A stretch of 64,000 nucleotides of DNA from Eubacteriales bacterium (GCA_030526005.1 JAUNDP010000009.1:1-64000), one strand, 5' to 3'; shown: positions 52,409 through 62,280, counted from the stretch's first letter. Numbers and translations: made by a program. The notes: a model not told the origin generated them from the letters alone.

Positions 52409-53440
52409 TTATCGGCCCTCCTGTTGAGATTTTTTGTTTACTTCCTGAATATGGTCATAGAACGTGCGGATACTTTTATTTTGATCGAGCATATTTTGCT
52501 GCACACTGGAAACTTTTTTCTGAAACAGCTCCATGTCTGTCTCAATAAAGGTTACGCCCATCTTTTCAGATGCAATCTGCTTCGCCTCTTCAATCTGCTC
52601 GTCCCAATATTTCAATTCTGTCTCTGTTGACAGAAGAGCAGCTTCATAAAAGACATCATATTCTTCAGAAGTTAATCCATCCAGAAATTTTAAACTGCCG
52701 ATCAAAAGATCCGGCACCATCTGATGCCTTGTATAAGAGTAATATTTTGCGACTTCTCCATGTTTGTTGTTCGTCATCGCAAGCTCATTATTCTCAGCGC
52801 CGTCGATGACGCCTTGCTGAATCGCCGTATAGACCTCACCGAAACTCATCGGCGAGGCGGCGGCGCCGAAAGCCTTGCACATGCTGACGCTGGCGGGGCT
52901 TTGCTGGACACGGATTTTCATTCCTCTTAAATCTTCCGGCGTGTAGATCGGTTTCTTGGCATAAAAGCTGCGCGTTCCGGCATTGTACCATGTCAGCACA
53001 CGAAAACCGGCTTCATCTGCCGCCTGATAGATCTGTTCCATATACTGCGTATCGCTCATGATATTTCGATAGATCTCTTCAGAGTGAAACAGGTAGGGCA
53101 TACTGAAAATTTCATAGATATCGGAAAAATTTTCCAGATTCGCCGCAGCGGAGACGACAAAGTCAATCGCCCCTGTCTGCGCCAGCTCAATCGCTTTTTG
53201 AGAGCTTCCTAACAATTCATTTGGATAAATCTGCACATCGTATTGATCCCCTAAATGTTCTTCTACATATTGTTCAAATTTTAAAAGACCAAGATGCTCT
53301 GGGTGCGTCTCGGACTGGCCGTGGGCAATGCGCACGATACGTTTGCCGTTGCTGAAACTGCAGCCTCCGGCAAGAACGCAGCAGCCTAGAATCAGTCCTG
53401 CGCCGAGACAAAAGATACCAACTTTTTTTAAAAATTTCAT
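52409..53440 (-). CDS. dctP: TRAP transporter substrate-binding protein (DctP)
   Basis: The 343-aa protein is a TRAP binding protein (IAHGQSETHPEHLGLLKFEQYVEEHLG; SFYAKKPIYTPEDLRGMKIRVQQSPASVSMCKAFGAAASPMSFGEVYTAIQQGVIDGAENN). The arginine in KIRVQ normally binds the substrate carboxylate. The N-terminus has two lipobox-like sites (LILGC, LAGGC), so this one is a lipoprotein. It leads the minus-strand operon and is divergent from uxuA. Confidence 0.94.
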   Translation of the reverse strand: MKFLKKVGIFCLGAGLILGCCVLAGGCSFSNGKRIVRIAHGQSETHPEHLGLLKFEQYVEEHLGDQYDVQIYPNELLGSSQKAIELAQTGAIDFVVSAAANLENFSDIYEIFSMPYLFHSEEIYRNIMSDTQYMEQIYQAADEAGFRVLTWYNAGTRSFYAKKPIYTPEDLRGMKIRVQQSPASVSMCKAFGAAASPMSFGEVYTAIQQGVIDGAENNELAMTNNKHGEVAKYYSYTRHQMVPDLLIGSLKFLDGLTSEEYDVFYEAALLSTETELKYWDEQIEEAKQIASEKMGVTFIETDMELFQKKVSSVQQNMLDQNKSIRTFYDHIQEVNKKSQQEGR

Positions 53441-53774
53441 TTTCTTTTTCCTTTCAGACAGTGTTCATTCAGATCAGACATCGACCGAGGAATGTCAGAA
53501 TGAATGACAAATCGTTTGCAGCTGACAAGAGAGACGGGATGGTTATCATCTATAATATTTATCATTTTTTATATTTTCATACGTCTGTGGCAGCATATTT
53601 CATTCTCCAGAGGGAAAGAATAAAAGGAACGTATTTGAATTTCAGACGGCTGACAGCCGAACAGCCTGATGCGTGCAGAAATCCATTTACAGCGCGCAAT
53701 TTATATCTCAGCAGAAAGGAGAAAGCGGCATCTGCACGGAAAAAATGTGCATGGAAACCGCAGAATAAAATTTT
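53441..53774. promoter_or_regulatory. Divergent control region of the glucuronate regulon
   Basis: A dyad lies at 53465-53503: TCATTC (53465-53470) and GAATGA (53498-53503) outside, GACAT / ATGTC (53477-53481 / 53492-53496) inside. It is a candidate operator for a uronate repressor. ACAAATCGTTTGCA (53507-53520) loosely resembles a CcpA site. The rest, toward uxuA, has no gene that I can support. Confidence 0.4.
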
Positions 53775-54854
53775 ATGAAGATGACTTTTCGATGGTATGG
53801 AGAAGGAAGAGACACTGTCTCACTCAAACAGATTCGACAGATCCCAGGGATGTCCGGAGTGATGGGGGTGCTGGATGAGAAAGCGGCAGGGGAGGTGTGG
53901 ACAGAAGAAGAAATCAAAACATATGTAGATCACGTTCATGCGGCAGGTCTGGAATGCGAAGTGATTGAAAGCGTAAATGTCCATGAAGACATTAAGATGG
54001 GGCTGCCGTCCAGAGACAAGTATATAGAAAATTATTGTACGACAATCCGTAATCTGGCAAAATACGGCATCAAAGTGATTGTCTATAATTTTATGCCGGT
54101 GTTTGACTGGCTGCGCACGGACCTGGCGCGTCTCATTCCGGAGGACGGCTCTTTTAGTCTGTATTTCGATGAAAAAGAGTTAGGAGAGATGACGCCGCTT
54201 GACATTGTAAGGGAGACAGAAAAAAAAAGCAGCGGATTTTCTCTGCCGGGCTGGGAGAAAGAACGTCTGGCGGATTTGGAGACAACGCTGAAAAGATATG
54301 AATCGATATCCAAAGACGATCTGCGCGCCAACTATAAATATTTTCTGGAAGCGATTATTCCCGTGTGTGAGCAGTGCGGCGTTGTCATGGCGTGCCATCC
54401 GGACGACCCCGGCTGGTCCATATTTGGTCTTCCGAGAATTGCGCACAGCCAGAGCGACTACGATCAGATAATCGCAATGTATGATTCGCCGTCGAATGCA
54501 ATCTGCCTGTGCACCGGTTCTCTTGGATCAAACCGTGAAAACGATATTCCGGCGATCATTCGCCATTTCGGTGAAAAAAACAGAATTGGCTGTCTTCATG
54601 TCAGAAATATTAAGCATCTGGGACACCATAAGTTCAGAGAATCGAGTCATCTGTCTTCTGACGGAGATCTCGATCTGTTTGAGATTATGAGAGCAGTGTA
54701 TGACACCTGCCCTGACACATATATCCGTCCTGACCATGGCAGAATGATCTGGGATGAGGAGGCAAGACCGGGATATGGTCTGTATGACCGTGCGCTTGGA
54801 GCTGCTTATATCAATGGACTGTGGGAAGCGATCAGCAAAATGAATAAAAAATAA
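53775..54854 (+). CDS. uxuA: Mannonate dehydratase
   Basis: UxuA dehydrates D-mannonate to 2-keto-3-deoxygluconate. The 359-aa protein shows family motifs: [26 protein letters not shown] at the start, [49 protein letters not shown] and [10 protein letters not shown], which supply the metal-binding His, Cys and Asp. The start matches family N-termini although no strong ribosome-binding site is visible. It leads the plus-strand uronate operon; uxuB starts 10 bp after it. Confidence 0.95.
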   Translation: MKMTFRWYGEGRDTVSLKQIRQIPGMSGVMGVLDEKAAGEVWTEEEIKTYVDHVHAAGLECEVIESVNVHEDIKMGLPSRDKYIENYCTTIRNLAKYGIKVIVYNFMPVFDWLRTDLARLIPEDGSFSLYFDEKELGEMTPLDIVRETEKKSSGFSLPGWEKERLADLETTLKRYESISKDDLRANYKYFLEAIIPVCEQCGVVMACHPDDPGWSIFGLPRIAHSQSDYDQIIAMYDSPSNAICLCTGSLGSNRENDIPAIIRHFGEKNRIGCLHVRNIKHLGHHKFRESSHLSSDGDLDLFEIMRAVYDTCPDTYIRPDHGRMIWDEEARPGYGLYDRALGAAYINGLWEAISKMNKK

Positions 54855-54864
54855 GGAGGCTGTT

Positions 54865-56475
54865 ATGCAGTTAAATGAGAGTGGACTAAAAGACAGAGAA
54901 GAATGGATGAAAAAAGGATATCGTCTCCCCGAATTTGACCGGGAGACCGTCAGGAAAAAGACAGAAGAGACACCGCAGTGGATTCATTTCGGAGCGGGAA
55001 ATATTGTAAGAGCATTTCAGGCAAATGTAGTGCAGGAACTTTTAAACAGGGGAATCATGGATACGGGGCTGATTGTAGCTGAAGGATACGATTGTGAAAT
55101 CATAAAAAAGATCAATGACGCGCATGACAGCTTCAGCATTCTGGTCACTCTGAAGTCAGACGGGACAGTGGAAAAAACGGTGATAGGAAGTGTTGTGGAA
55201 TCACTGGAAGTAAATCCCCAAAAGGAGAAAGATTTGAAACGTTTAAAAGAAATTTTTTGCGCCGATTCTCTGCAGATCGCCAGCTTTACCATCACAGAAA
55301 AAGGATACAGCCTAAAAGGCGCAGATGGACAGTATCTTCCAGATGTGGAGAAAGATCTGAGAAATGGACCGGAAACGCCCAAAAGTTATATCGGAAAGAT
55401 TGCTTCTCTTTTATATGAGCGATATCGAAGCGGAGAAAAACGAATTGCAATGGTGAGCATGGACAACTGTTCGCACAATGGCGATCGCTTAAGAGAAGCT
55501 ATGGAGACGTTCGCTCTGGCATGGAAAAAAAACAGCAGGACAGACGCGGGATTTCTTTCTTATCTTCAGGACAGGGAAAAAGTAAGCTTTCCGTGGAGCA
55601 TGATCGACAAAATTACGCCTCGCCCTGACAAAAAAGCAGAAGAAATTTTAAAAGCAGACGGAATAGAAGGGATGGAACCGATTGTCACAGAAAAAAACAC
55701 ATACATCGCTCCGTTTGTAAATGCTGAGGAATGTCAATATCTTGTGATCGAGGACGAGTTTCCAAACGGAAGACCGCAGCTGGAAGCGGGTGGAATCTTC
55801 CTTACTTCAAGAGAAATCGTGGATAGAGCAGAAAAAATGAAAGTGTGTACTTGCCTGAACCCCCTCCACACAGCTTTGGCAGTATTCGGATGCCTTCTGG
55901 GATATCAGCTCATCTCAGAAGAGATGAAAAATCCGGTATTGAAGAAACTGATTGAGCGGATCGGATACGAGGAAGGTCTTCCAGTTGTGTCTGATCCTGA
56001 AATTTTAGATCCGAGAAAATTTATCGAGGAAGTCATTCAGATTCGTTTCCCGAATCCATTTATGCCGGACACTCCAAAGAGAATTGCAACCGATACGTCG
56101 CAGAAACTCGCCGTCCGTTACGGAGAGACGATAAAAGCATATGAGAAGGCATACAGATGTGCGGCAGAGGAACTGGAGATGATTCCGCTTGTGATCGCAG
56201 GCTGGATTCGCTATCTGATGGCAGTAGATGATCAGGGAAACCCATTCACGTTAAGTCCGGACCCTCTTCTCAGTCAGCTTCAGCCGATTGTAAAAGAAAT
56301 TTCGTTTGGATTTTCTGGTGACATACAGGAGAAGATCAGACCGATTCTGGAAAATAAAACGATATTTGGGACAGATCTGTATGAGGTCGGTCTGGCTTCT
56401 AAAATCGTTTTTTACCTGAAAGAAATGATTGCAGGGAAAGGCGCAGTGGAAGCGACGCTGAAAAAGTATGTATAG
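54865..56475 (+). CDS. uxuB: Fructuronate reductase (mannitol dehydrogenase family)
   Basis: This 536-aa NAD-dependent enzyme reduces D-fructuronate to D-mannonate. It has the Rossmann motif IHFGAGNIVRAFQ, the MVSMDNCSHNGDRLREA block and the catalytic region CLNPLHTALAVFGCLLG. It belongs to the long-chain mannitol dehydrogenase family; placement directly after uxuA fixes the substrate. AAGGAGG precedes the ATG. Confidence 0.93.
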   Translation: MQLNESGLKDREEWMKKGYRLPEFDRETVRKKTEETPQWIHFGAGNIVRAFQANVVQELLNRGIMDTGLIVAEGYDCEIIKKINDAHDSFSILVTLKSDGTVEKTVIGSVVESLEVNPQKEKDLKRLKEIFCADSLQIASFTITEKGYSLKGADGQYLPDVEKDLRNGPETPKSYIGKIASLLYERYRSGEKRIAMVSMDNCSHNGDRLREAMETFALAWKKNSRTDAGFLSYLQDREKVSFPWSMIDKITPRPDKKAEEILKADGIEGMEPIVTEKNTYIAPFVNAEECQYLVIEDEFPNGRPQLEAGGIFLTSREIVDRAEKMKVCTCLNPLHTALAVFGCLLGYQLISEEMKNPVLKKLIERIGYEEGLPVVSDPEILDPRKFIEEVIQIRFPNPFMPDTPKRIATDTSQKLAVRYGETIKAYEKAYRCAAEELEMIPLVIAGWIRYLMAVDDQGNPFTLSPDPLLSQLQPIVKEISFGFSGDIQEKIRPILENKTIFGTDLYEVGLASKIVFYLKEMIAGKGAVEATLKKYV

Positions 56476-56649
56476 ACAGGAACGAAGACCTCGTTGGTTT
56501 GTTATGCACGATAACGTATAAAACGATTGCAGGAAAAAAGAACAGATAAAAATCAAAAATGGATAAAAAAGTAAATCGAAAATAAATAGAAAAACGAAGT
56601 CAAAAATCGAACTTTTCTATTATATAAAAAGGTAAAATCAGGAGGTTTT

Positions 56650-57312
56650 ATGGAAAAAGAAGAGATCTTAAAAAAAATGAGAGAAGAAAAATTAGTCTCG
56701 GTTCTGCGCGCAAGAGACCAGGAAGAAGGAAAAAAGCTGGTTGACGCTGTGATCCGAGGAGGAATTCACCTTATAGAAATCACGATGACGATGGAACAGG
56801 GAAACCCAGTGGAATTTCTCCAGACAATGTGTGAGACGTATCGAGATCAGAAGGAGATTGTGGTCGGAGCAGGGACGGTTCTGGATGCGGAGACGGCAAG
56901 ACAGGCCATTCTGGCGGGAGCGCAGTATATTGTAAGTCCCGGATTAAACACAGAAACGATTCGTCTGTGCAATCGCTATCGTGTGCCGGTATTTCCCGGC
57001 GTGATGACGCCGACAGAGGCGATCTGTGCATTGGAGATGGGATGCGATGTGATCAAGATTTTTCCGGGAAATATTGTCGGACCTTCTGCGATCCGATCAC
57101 TGAAAGGTCCCCTTCCGCAGGCGGAATTTATGCCTTCCGGAGGCGTGGACACGGATAATGTGGAACAATGGCTGCAAGCAGGCGCATTTGCCGTAGGCAC
57201 GGGAAGCAGCCTGACAGTCGGGGCAAAGACAGGAAACTTTGAGGCTGTGACAGCAAAAGCGAGGGAGTTTGTCCATGCTGTGGCAGAGGCGAAAGAAAAA
57301 GTGAGACGATAG
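56650..57312 (+). CDS. eda: KDPG/KHG aldolase
   Basis: The 220-aa class I aldolase splits 2-keto-3-deoxy-6-phosphogluconate into pyruvate and glyceraldehyde 3-phosphate. It has the catalytic Glu in LIEITMTME, and the Schiff-base Lys in GCDVIKIFPGNIVGP, with MPSGGVDTDNVEQWLQAGAFAVGTGSSL closing the barrel. GGAGG lies before the ATG. It follows uxuB after a 174-bp gap in which I see no promoter or terminator that I can defend. Confidence 0.95.
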   Translation: MEKEEILKKMREEKLVSVLRARDQEEGKKLVDAVIRGGIHLIEITMTMEQGNPVEFLQTMCETYRDQKEIVVGAGTVLDAETARQAILAGAQYIVSPGLNTETIRLCNRYRVPVFPGVMTPTEAICALEMGCDVIKIFPGNIVGPSAIRSLKGPLPQAEFMPSGGVDTDNVEQWLQAGAFAVGTGSSLTVGAKTGNFEAVTAKAREFVHAVAEAKEKVRR

Positions 57313-57327
57313 AGGGAGGCGAAAAAA

Positions 57328-58425
57328 ATGAATTTAAATATAAAATCGAGAGAGGAATGCCGATACGACGCCGTGTCTCTGGGAGAAGTCATGCTGCGGC
57401 TTGATCCGGGAGAAGGCAGAATTCGAACTGCCAGAAATTTTAAAGTGTGGGAAGGCGGCGGAGAATATAATGTCATCCGAGGACTGCGTCGGTGTTTTGG
57501 GATGCGCACAGCCGTCATCACAGCGCTGGCAGCTAATGAAACAGGAAAATTGCTGGAAGATTTGATTTTGCAGGGAGGCGTGGACACGACATTCATTCAA
57601 TGGATGGAGACGGATGGAATTGGACGAATCTGCCGAAACGGGCTGAATTTTACGGAAAGGGGATTTGGAATCCGAGGAGCAGTAGGCTGTTCCGACAGAG
57701 CCAACACCGCAATCTCAAAAGCAGGACCGGATGATTTTGACTTTGAATATCTATTTGGAGAACTGGGAGTGCGCTGGCTGCACACAGGAGGGATCTATGC
57801 CGCCTTGTCGGAACAGTCGGCGAAGACAGCTCTGGAAGCCATCAAGACAGCTAAAAAATATGGGACAATCGTGTCGTATGATCTGAATTACCGTCCATCC
57901 ATGTGGAGTGCATTCGGAGGAAAGCAAAAAGCGCAGGAAGTAAACAAAGAGATCGCAAAGTATGTCGATGTGATGATTGGAAATGAAGAAGACTTTACAG
58001 CGTGTCTTGGCTTTGAGATTGAAGGAAACGATGCGGAGCTGAAAAAGCTGAATCTGGACGGATATAAAAAAATGATCAATGAAGCGGCAAGAACGTATCC
58101 CAACTTTAAGGCAGTCGCCACAACCCTGAGAGAAGTAAAGACAGCCACTGTCAATGACTGGAGCGCAATCTGCTGGGCAGACGGAGAAATTTATAAAGCA
58201 AAAGATTATAAAGGACTGGAAATTCTCGACCGTGTGGGCGGAGGCGACTCTTTTGCATCCGGACTGATCTATGGACTGATGACGTCGCAGGATGCGCAGA
58301 CAGCCGTAAATTATGGCGCCGCTCACGGCGCCCTTGCCATGACAACTCCGGGCGATACGACAATGGCAGACAAAAAGGAAGTGGAAGCTGTCATAGGCGG
58401 CAAGGGAGCGCGCGTGCAGAGATGA
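57328..58425 (+). CDS. kdgK: 2-keto-3-deoxygluconate kinase (PfkB family)
   Basis: The 365-aa ribokinase-family enzyme phosphorylates KDG to KDPG. The N-terminal GEVMLRLDPGEGRIRTARNFKVWEGGGEYNV and the C-terminal LDRVGGGDSFASGLIYGL (catalytic Asp) are typical; it is longer than many PfkB kinases, as seen in Firmicutes KdgK. GGGAGGC precedes the ATG, 15 bp after eda. It completes the pathway from glucuronate to central metabolism. Confidence 0.93.
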   Translation: MNLNIKSREECRYDAVSLGEVMLRLDPGEGRIRTARNFKVWEGGGEYNVIRGLRRCFGMRTAVITALAANETGKLLEDLILQGGVDTTFIQWMETDGIGRICRNGLNFTERGFGIRGAVGCSDRANTAISKAGPDDFDFEYLFGELGVRWLHTGGIYAALSEQSAKTALEAIKTAKKYGTIVSYDLNYRPSMWSAFGGKQKAQEVNKEIAKYVDVMIGNEEDFTACLGFEIEGNDAELKKLNLDGYKKMINEAARTYPNFKAVATTLREVKTATVNDWSAICWADGEIYKAKDYKGLEILDRVGGGDSFASGLIYGLMTSQDAQTAVNYGAAHGALAMTTPGDTTMADKKEVEAVIGGKGARVQR

Positions 58426-58848
58426 AATTATAATTCCTTATTTGGAGTTTTTCTCATCTTAAAATCATCTTCAAACGATTTCAGCTTTCTGCTATTAATT
58501 TCTTTTTACGAAAAATTTTGGGATATCATTTCGCACAATTTGTAATGGCATAATTTCACCTGCTTTCTATTTAAAATCATTATATCTCATCTGAGAAGAA
58601 AAAGGAATTTGCAAAATACCATTCATGACAAAAAGAAGCACTTCATGACAATTCGCTTGAGAACAGTATTTTTGGGATGTTATAATCAGAATTACATTAA
58701 AGCCGGCTTTAAATCGGAAAATCACTGCGCAGGATTTCCAAATGTATGAAATGAAGAAATATGGAAAAGAGAATATTCTTTCGGGAAAGGGGGAAAGGCG
58801 CTTTTCACGCTGCCGAAAGGCAGTGGGTTTGGTGTCTATGTAAATTTT
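58426..58848. other. Long regulatory region upstream of second GH3 gene
   Basis: No gene is supported. It holds two TTCATGACAA direct repeats, a promoter and a palindrome (listed separately), then a ~155-nt leader. A CTGCC-GAAA-GGCAG hairpin, a stem capped by a GNRA tetraloop, lies near 58820-58833, and the GH3 ATG has no clear ribosome-binding site. A frame at 58761-58973 overlaps the leader and the gene start and is probably chance. Confidence 0.45.
58622..58712 (+). promoter_or_regulatory. Promoter with direct repeats and palindromic operator
   Basis: TTCATGACAA occurs at 58622-58631 and 58642-58651, 20 bp apart, so on the same face of the helix. TTGAGA (58657-58662) and TATAAT (58681-58686) follow with 18-bp spacing. 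TTAAAGCCGGCTTTAA (58697-58712) is a perfect 16-bp palindrome just past the predicted start, a good repressor position. Confidence 0.55.
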
Positions 58849-61359
58849 ATGAAAAAGAAGAATATTACGATGCTGCTCTCATCGGCGATGATCCTGAATG
58901 CAATGAGTCTTCCTGTTTTTGCAGAGGAAAATTCAATTATTCAGCAGAGCGAATCTGGATTTTATTACATTGAAGAAAATGGAGATCAAGTTCGTCTGAG
59001 CAACAAGACAGAAGACGGATTTCTGGAAGTGGACGGGTTATACTTCCGTGATCTCGACAAAGATGGCGAGTTAGACGTCTATGAAGACTGGCGTGCAGAA
59101 CAGGAAACGCGTGTCCAGGATCTTCTGGCACAGATGACGCCGGAAGAAAAAGCAGGTTCTCTGATTTTTGCATGTGTATTTGGAAGCAATGGAAGTACGG
59201 TTACTGACTTCGGAGAAAATCAGGATCAGTCCCATGGCGGCGTGACAGCTAAGGGAACGCCATATTTAAGCGACCCGGAAGCTTGCCTGTACGGAACAGA
59301 ACCATACGTTGATGTAGAGGGTTCAAAAGTTGTTCCGATGGAATATCAGATCAAAGAAGCAAAGACGACTACATTTATCGCAGCGCTGACAGGAAATCCA
59401 AAAGATCAGCTTGATTTATTTAACTCTATTCAGGCAATCGCAGAGGAAAGCCGCCTCGGTATTCCATGTGTATTCTCAGGAGACCGTTCCTATAATACAT
59501 GGGGCGGAATGATTGATATGCCGCACTACGCATTTGGTATCGCTCATGATGAAGATCTGCTGTATAACCTTGTATCCGAGTATTCAAAAGAATCTGCTGC
59601 GCTTGGATATCATCAGGTATTCCATGGATATGGAAATGAAATCGGCAGCTTCTACGGAGACGATCCAAATTATATCGCAAAAATGTCTGCAATCGAGACA
59701 AACGCTTATCAGGATAATGGATGGAGCGCTCACTCCAAACACTTTATCGCCCGCGGCGGACGTAATTCTTATATGAAAGCAAAATCTCCGGCAGATCTGA
59801 TCGACAGCTGGATGGTTGGATGGAAGGCAGTCGTAGATGCCGATACGCATTATATCATGACAAATAATGCAGAAGGCGTAACAGAAGGCGTACAGGGATA
59901 TATGGATAAAGATACGTATGACCTCTTAAGAGAGGATCTTGGATACGAAGGCGTTGTATGTCTGGACTGGCCGCTTGATATCAGCCGTATTATGGGAAAT
60001 ACAGGTATTACATCTGACGGCGTTGATATTTCCACATTATCAGCAGTAGAGCGATATGCAATGATTCTGAACGCAGGCGTGGATATGTTCAGCTGTTACG
60101 GCGCGATCCTTGGAACAGATATTGAAGCTTATGCAGAAGAAGTTTCCAACCGTGCATTCCCAGATATCATTGTTCAGGCAGTGAATGAAGGTCTTGTGAC
60201 AGAAGAAGATTTCAATGAGCACGTTGCACGCGTACTCCGCAATAAATTTGAGCTTGGAATCTTTGAAGATCCATATTCTGACTGGTCAGACGCGCTTGAT
60301 TTAATCGGATCTGATGCGTATAAAGCAGAACCATTTGCAGTGCTGAGCAATGAAGAAATCAATACGGCACGCCGCAGTGAAATTACAGAGATGGAAGAAG
60401 AACTGATGGTAAAATCTATTGTTCTTCTGAAGAATGACAATAACATTCTTCCGCTGGCAGAAGGCGCAAAAGTATATGTAGACGGCTCAGCTGAAAATAT
60501 CAAAGAGAGCGATACAGCAGCTCTTGGCGAGCATGGAACAGTTGTAGACACAATGGAAGAAGCAGACGTATGTGTATTCCATGTGACAACATTTGATGAC
60601 AACTATTATTACATGATAGAAGATGCACAGGCAGCAGGAAAACCGATCGTTCTGATATTTGAAGGAACAGTCAGCTTAGAACCAGGTCTGGAGCAGGTAG
60701 AAGCTTGTGATGCAATCCTGATGCAGACATTTGCAAACACACCTGACCACGGATCTTCTGTTGGAAGTTTCTATCGCTATACAACACCGGCAATCACAGC
60801 CGATATGCTGTTCGGTGAAAAAGAACCTGCAGGAAGCACTTTATATGAGACTGCTTACAACGAAGAAGATTATACACTGTCATGGGGCGAATTACAGAAC
60901 GATATCGGTGTTGATACAGAGACACGTCTGTATATGGCAATGCTGGCAAAAGAGAACCCGACAATCGACATGGCAAACAACTTAGGCGATGTTTTATGGA
61001 CAACAGACTATGGTATGAGCTACAGCAAACCAGCTGATATTGAACTGAGTCTGTTAAGCGTTCCGCAGACAACAGAAGAAAGAGAAGTAGAATCCTTCTG
61101 GGGAATGTCCATGGAGACAGTAGCCGTGACAGAAGTACAGAAGGCAGGCGTTCCGTTTGAGATTAATTTCGTTGCAAAGAATAACGGGGCAGACGGTCAT
61201 ATGACAGTTCAGGTAATGGACGGCGAAAATGTAGCTGCTGAGAAATTTGTAGCCCTGGACGAAGGACAGTTCCGTGTAATCTCTGTAGAACTGACTCTGG
61301 AAGCTGGCGAGCATGTCATCACTGTAGGCGATATGAGCGAGACCATCGTTGTAGAATAA
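58849..61359 (+). CDS. Secreted GH3-family glycoside hydrolase
   Basis: This 836-aa exported enzyme has a signal peptide (residues 1-~25, ending SLPVFAEE), a calcium-loop-like DLDKDGELDVYEDWRAEQ (~residues 66-83), the GH3 N-domain with KHFIARGGRNSY and the nucleophile motif GVVCLDW with candidate D373, a C-domain starting at KSIVLLKNDNNILP, and an FnIII-like C-terminal segment (VPFEINFVAKNNGADG). It shares layout with the GH3 at 7602. The start is fixed by the signal peptide; no strong ribosome-binding site precedes it. A terminator separates it from the CBM9-like gene. Confidence 0.92.
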   Translation: MKKKNITMLLSSAMILNAMSLPVFAEENSIIQQSESGFYYIEENGDQVRLSNKTEDGFLEVDGLYFRDLDKDGELDVYEDWRAEQETRVQDLLAQMTPEEKAGSLIFACVFGSNGSTVTDFGENQDQSHGGVTAKGTPYLSDPEACLYGTEPYVDVEGSKVVPMEYQIKEAKTTTFIAALTGNPKDQLDLFNSIQAIAEESRLGIPCVFSGDRSYNTWGGMIDMPHYAFGIAHDEDLLYNLVSEYSKESAALGYHQVFHGYGNEIGSFYGDDPNYIAKMSAIETNAYQDNGWSAHSKHFIARGGRNSYMKAKSPADLIDSWMVGWKAVVDADTHYIMTNNAEGVTEGVQGYMDKDTYDLLREDLGYEGVVCLDWPLDISRIMGNTGITSDGVDISTLSAVERYAMILNAGVDMFSCYGAILGTDIEAYAEEVSNRAFPDIIVQAVNEGLVTEEDFNEHVARVLRNKFELGIFEDPYSDWSDALDLIGSDAYKAEPFAVLSNEEINTARRSEITEMEEELMVKSIVLLKNDNNILPLAEGAKVYVDGSAENIKESDTAALGEHGTVVDTMEEADVCVFHVTTFDDNYYYMIEDAQAAGKPIVLIFEGTVSLEPGLEQVEACDAILMQTFANTPDHGSSVGSFYRYTTPAITADMLFGEKEPAGSTLYETAYNEEDYTLSWGELQNDIGVDTETRLYMAMLAKENPTIDMANNLGDVLWTTDYGMSYSKPADIELSLLSVPQTTEEREVESFWGMSMETVAVTEVQKAGVPFEINFVAKNNGADGHMTVQVMDGENVAAEKFVALDEGQFRVISVELTLEAGEHVITVGDMSETIVVE

Positions 61360-61409
61360 AAACTGGATGAAGCTATCCCAAAAGTATCATCCGATACCTA
61401 CCATTTTCT

Positions 61410-61438
61410 GGGCGCTGCCGAAACAGCAGCGCCCGTTT
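61410..61438 (+). terminator. Terminator after second GH3 gene
   Basis: GGGCGCTGC (61410-61418) pairs with GCAGCGCCC (61426-61434), then GTTTT. Confidence 0.75.
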
Positions 61439-61477
61439 TGAGATTCAAAAAATAAAAAATGAAAGGGTTTTTAATTT

Positions 61478-62254
61478 ATGAAAAAAGCGTTATTACTATC
61501 GAGTGCCATGATTCTGTCGCTGGGAACGATATCAGCAGCAGCGGCAGAACAACCTTCAGCCTCTGCCTATCGCGCAGAGAAACCAATTACAATCGACGGA
61601 GATTTAAGCGAGTGGAATCTGTCTTCTCCGATTGAGATCAAAGACGCCTCTCAGATTATCCGTGATAAAGATTCCTGGCTGGGAGAGACCGATGTGAGCT
61701 GTATCGTCTATCTGATGTGGGATGAAGACAATTTATATCTGGCATCCGATACAAAAGAAGCCTCCAGCCTTGGCGCAGTCGGAGTGATCGGACACAATAT
61801 GGAAGATAACTTTAAAATTTATATCTCAACAAATCCAGAAGCAGACCCGGCACGCACATCGTTTGAGACAAATGATTTTTTGCTGTATCTAATGATGGAC
61901 AGTCAAAACTGGTATACAGCGATCGACCGTTCTATGATTGAGAGAGAACAGCTGGCACGATTCACATCGAAAGGAATGGAAGAAAATGCCGATATTCTGG
62001 AGGGGTATGAGAAAGAATACACCACGACAGACGAAGGCTTTATCTTTGAGGCCGCGATCCCGTGGGCAAATTTTTCAAATAAACAGATTGAGCAGTACGT
62101 TCCAGAAGCAGGCGATACGATCAATTTTAATTTCTGTATCACAGACAATGATTATCCATTTCCAAATACCCAGTCTTCTGTGCAGATGAGCTGGTGCGGA
62201 ACAATGGAAATCGACAAAAATCCAAGTCTGTGGGGACGCGTGACATTTGAATAA
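61478..62254 (+). CDS. Secreted CBM9-like carbohydrate-binding protein
   Basis: The 258-aa exported protein has a signal peptide (residues 1-23, ending SAAAAE) and one CBM9-like domain (PITIDGDLSEWN; VYLMWDEDNLYLASDT; GFIFEAAIPWANF; INFNFCITDND). CBM9 modules bind sugar chain ends, with aromatic side chains such as the Trp residues here. It carries no catalytic domain. It sits 118 bp after a secreted GH3 and may help capture or display oligosaccharides. AAAGGG precedes the ATG; a strong terminator follows. Confidence 0.88.
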   Translation: MKKALLLSSAMILSLGTISAAAAEQPSASAYRAEKPITIDGDLSEWNLSSPIEIKDASQIIRDKDSWLGETDVSCIVYLMWDEDNLYLASDTKEASSLGAVGVIGHNMEDNFKIYISTNPEADPARTSFETNDFLLYLMMDSQNWYTAIDRSMIEREQLARFTSKGMEENADILEGYEKEYTTTDEGFIFEAAIPWANFSNKQIEQYVPEAGDTINFNFCITDNDYPFPNTQSSVQMSWCGTMEIDKNPSLWGRVTFE

Positions 62255-62280
62255 AACGAAAATAAAAAATGAAAAAAGGA

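Noticed and set aside
57751-58326. 191-aa minus-strand frame inside kdgK
   Set aside because: It is an antisense shadow; kdgK motifs are intact on the plus strand.
58761-58973. 70-aa frame overlapping the GH3 leader and start
   Set aside because: It overlaps the signal-peptide coding region in another frame and has no family resemblance.
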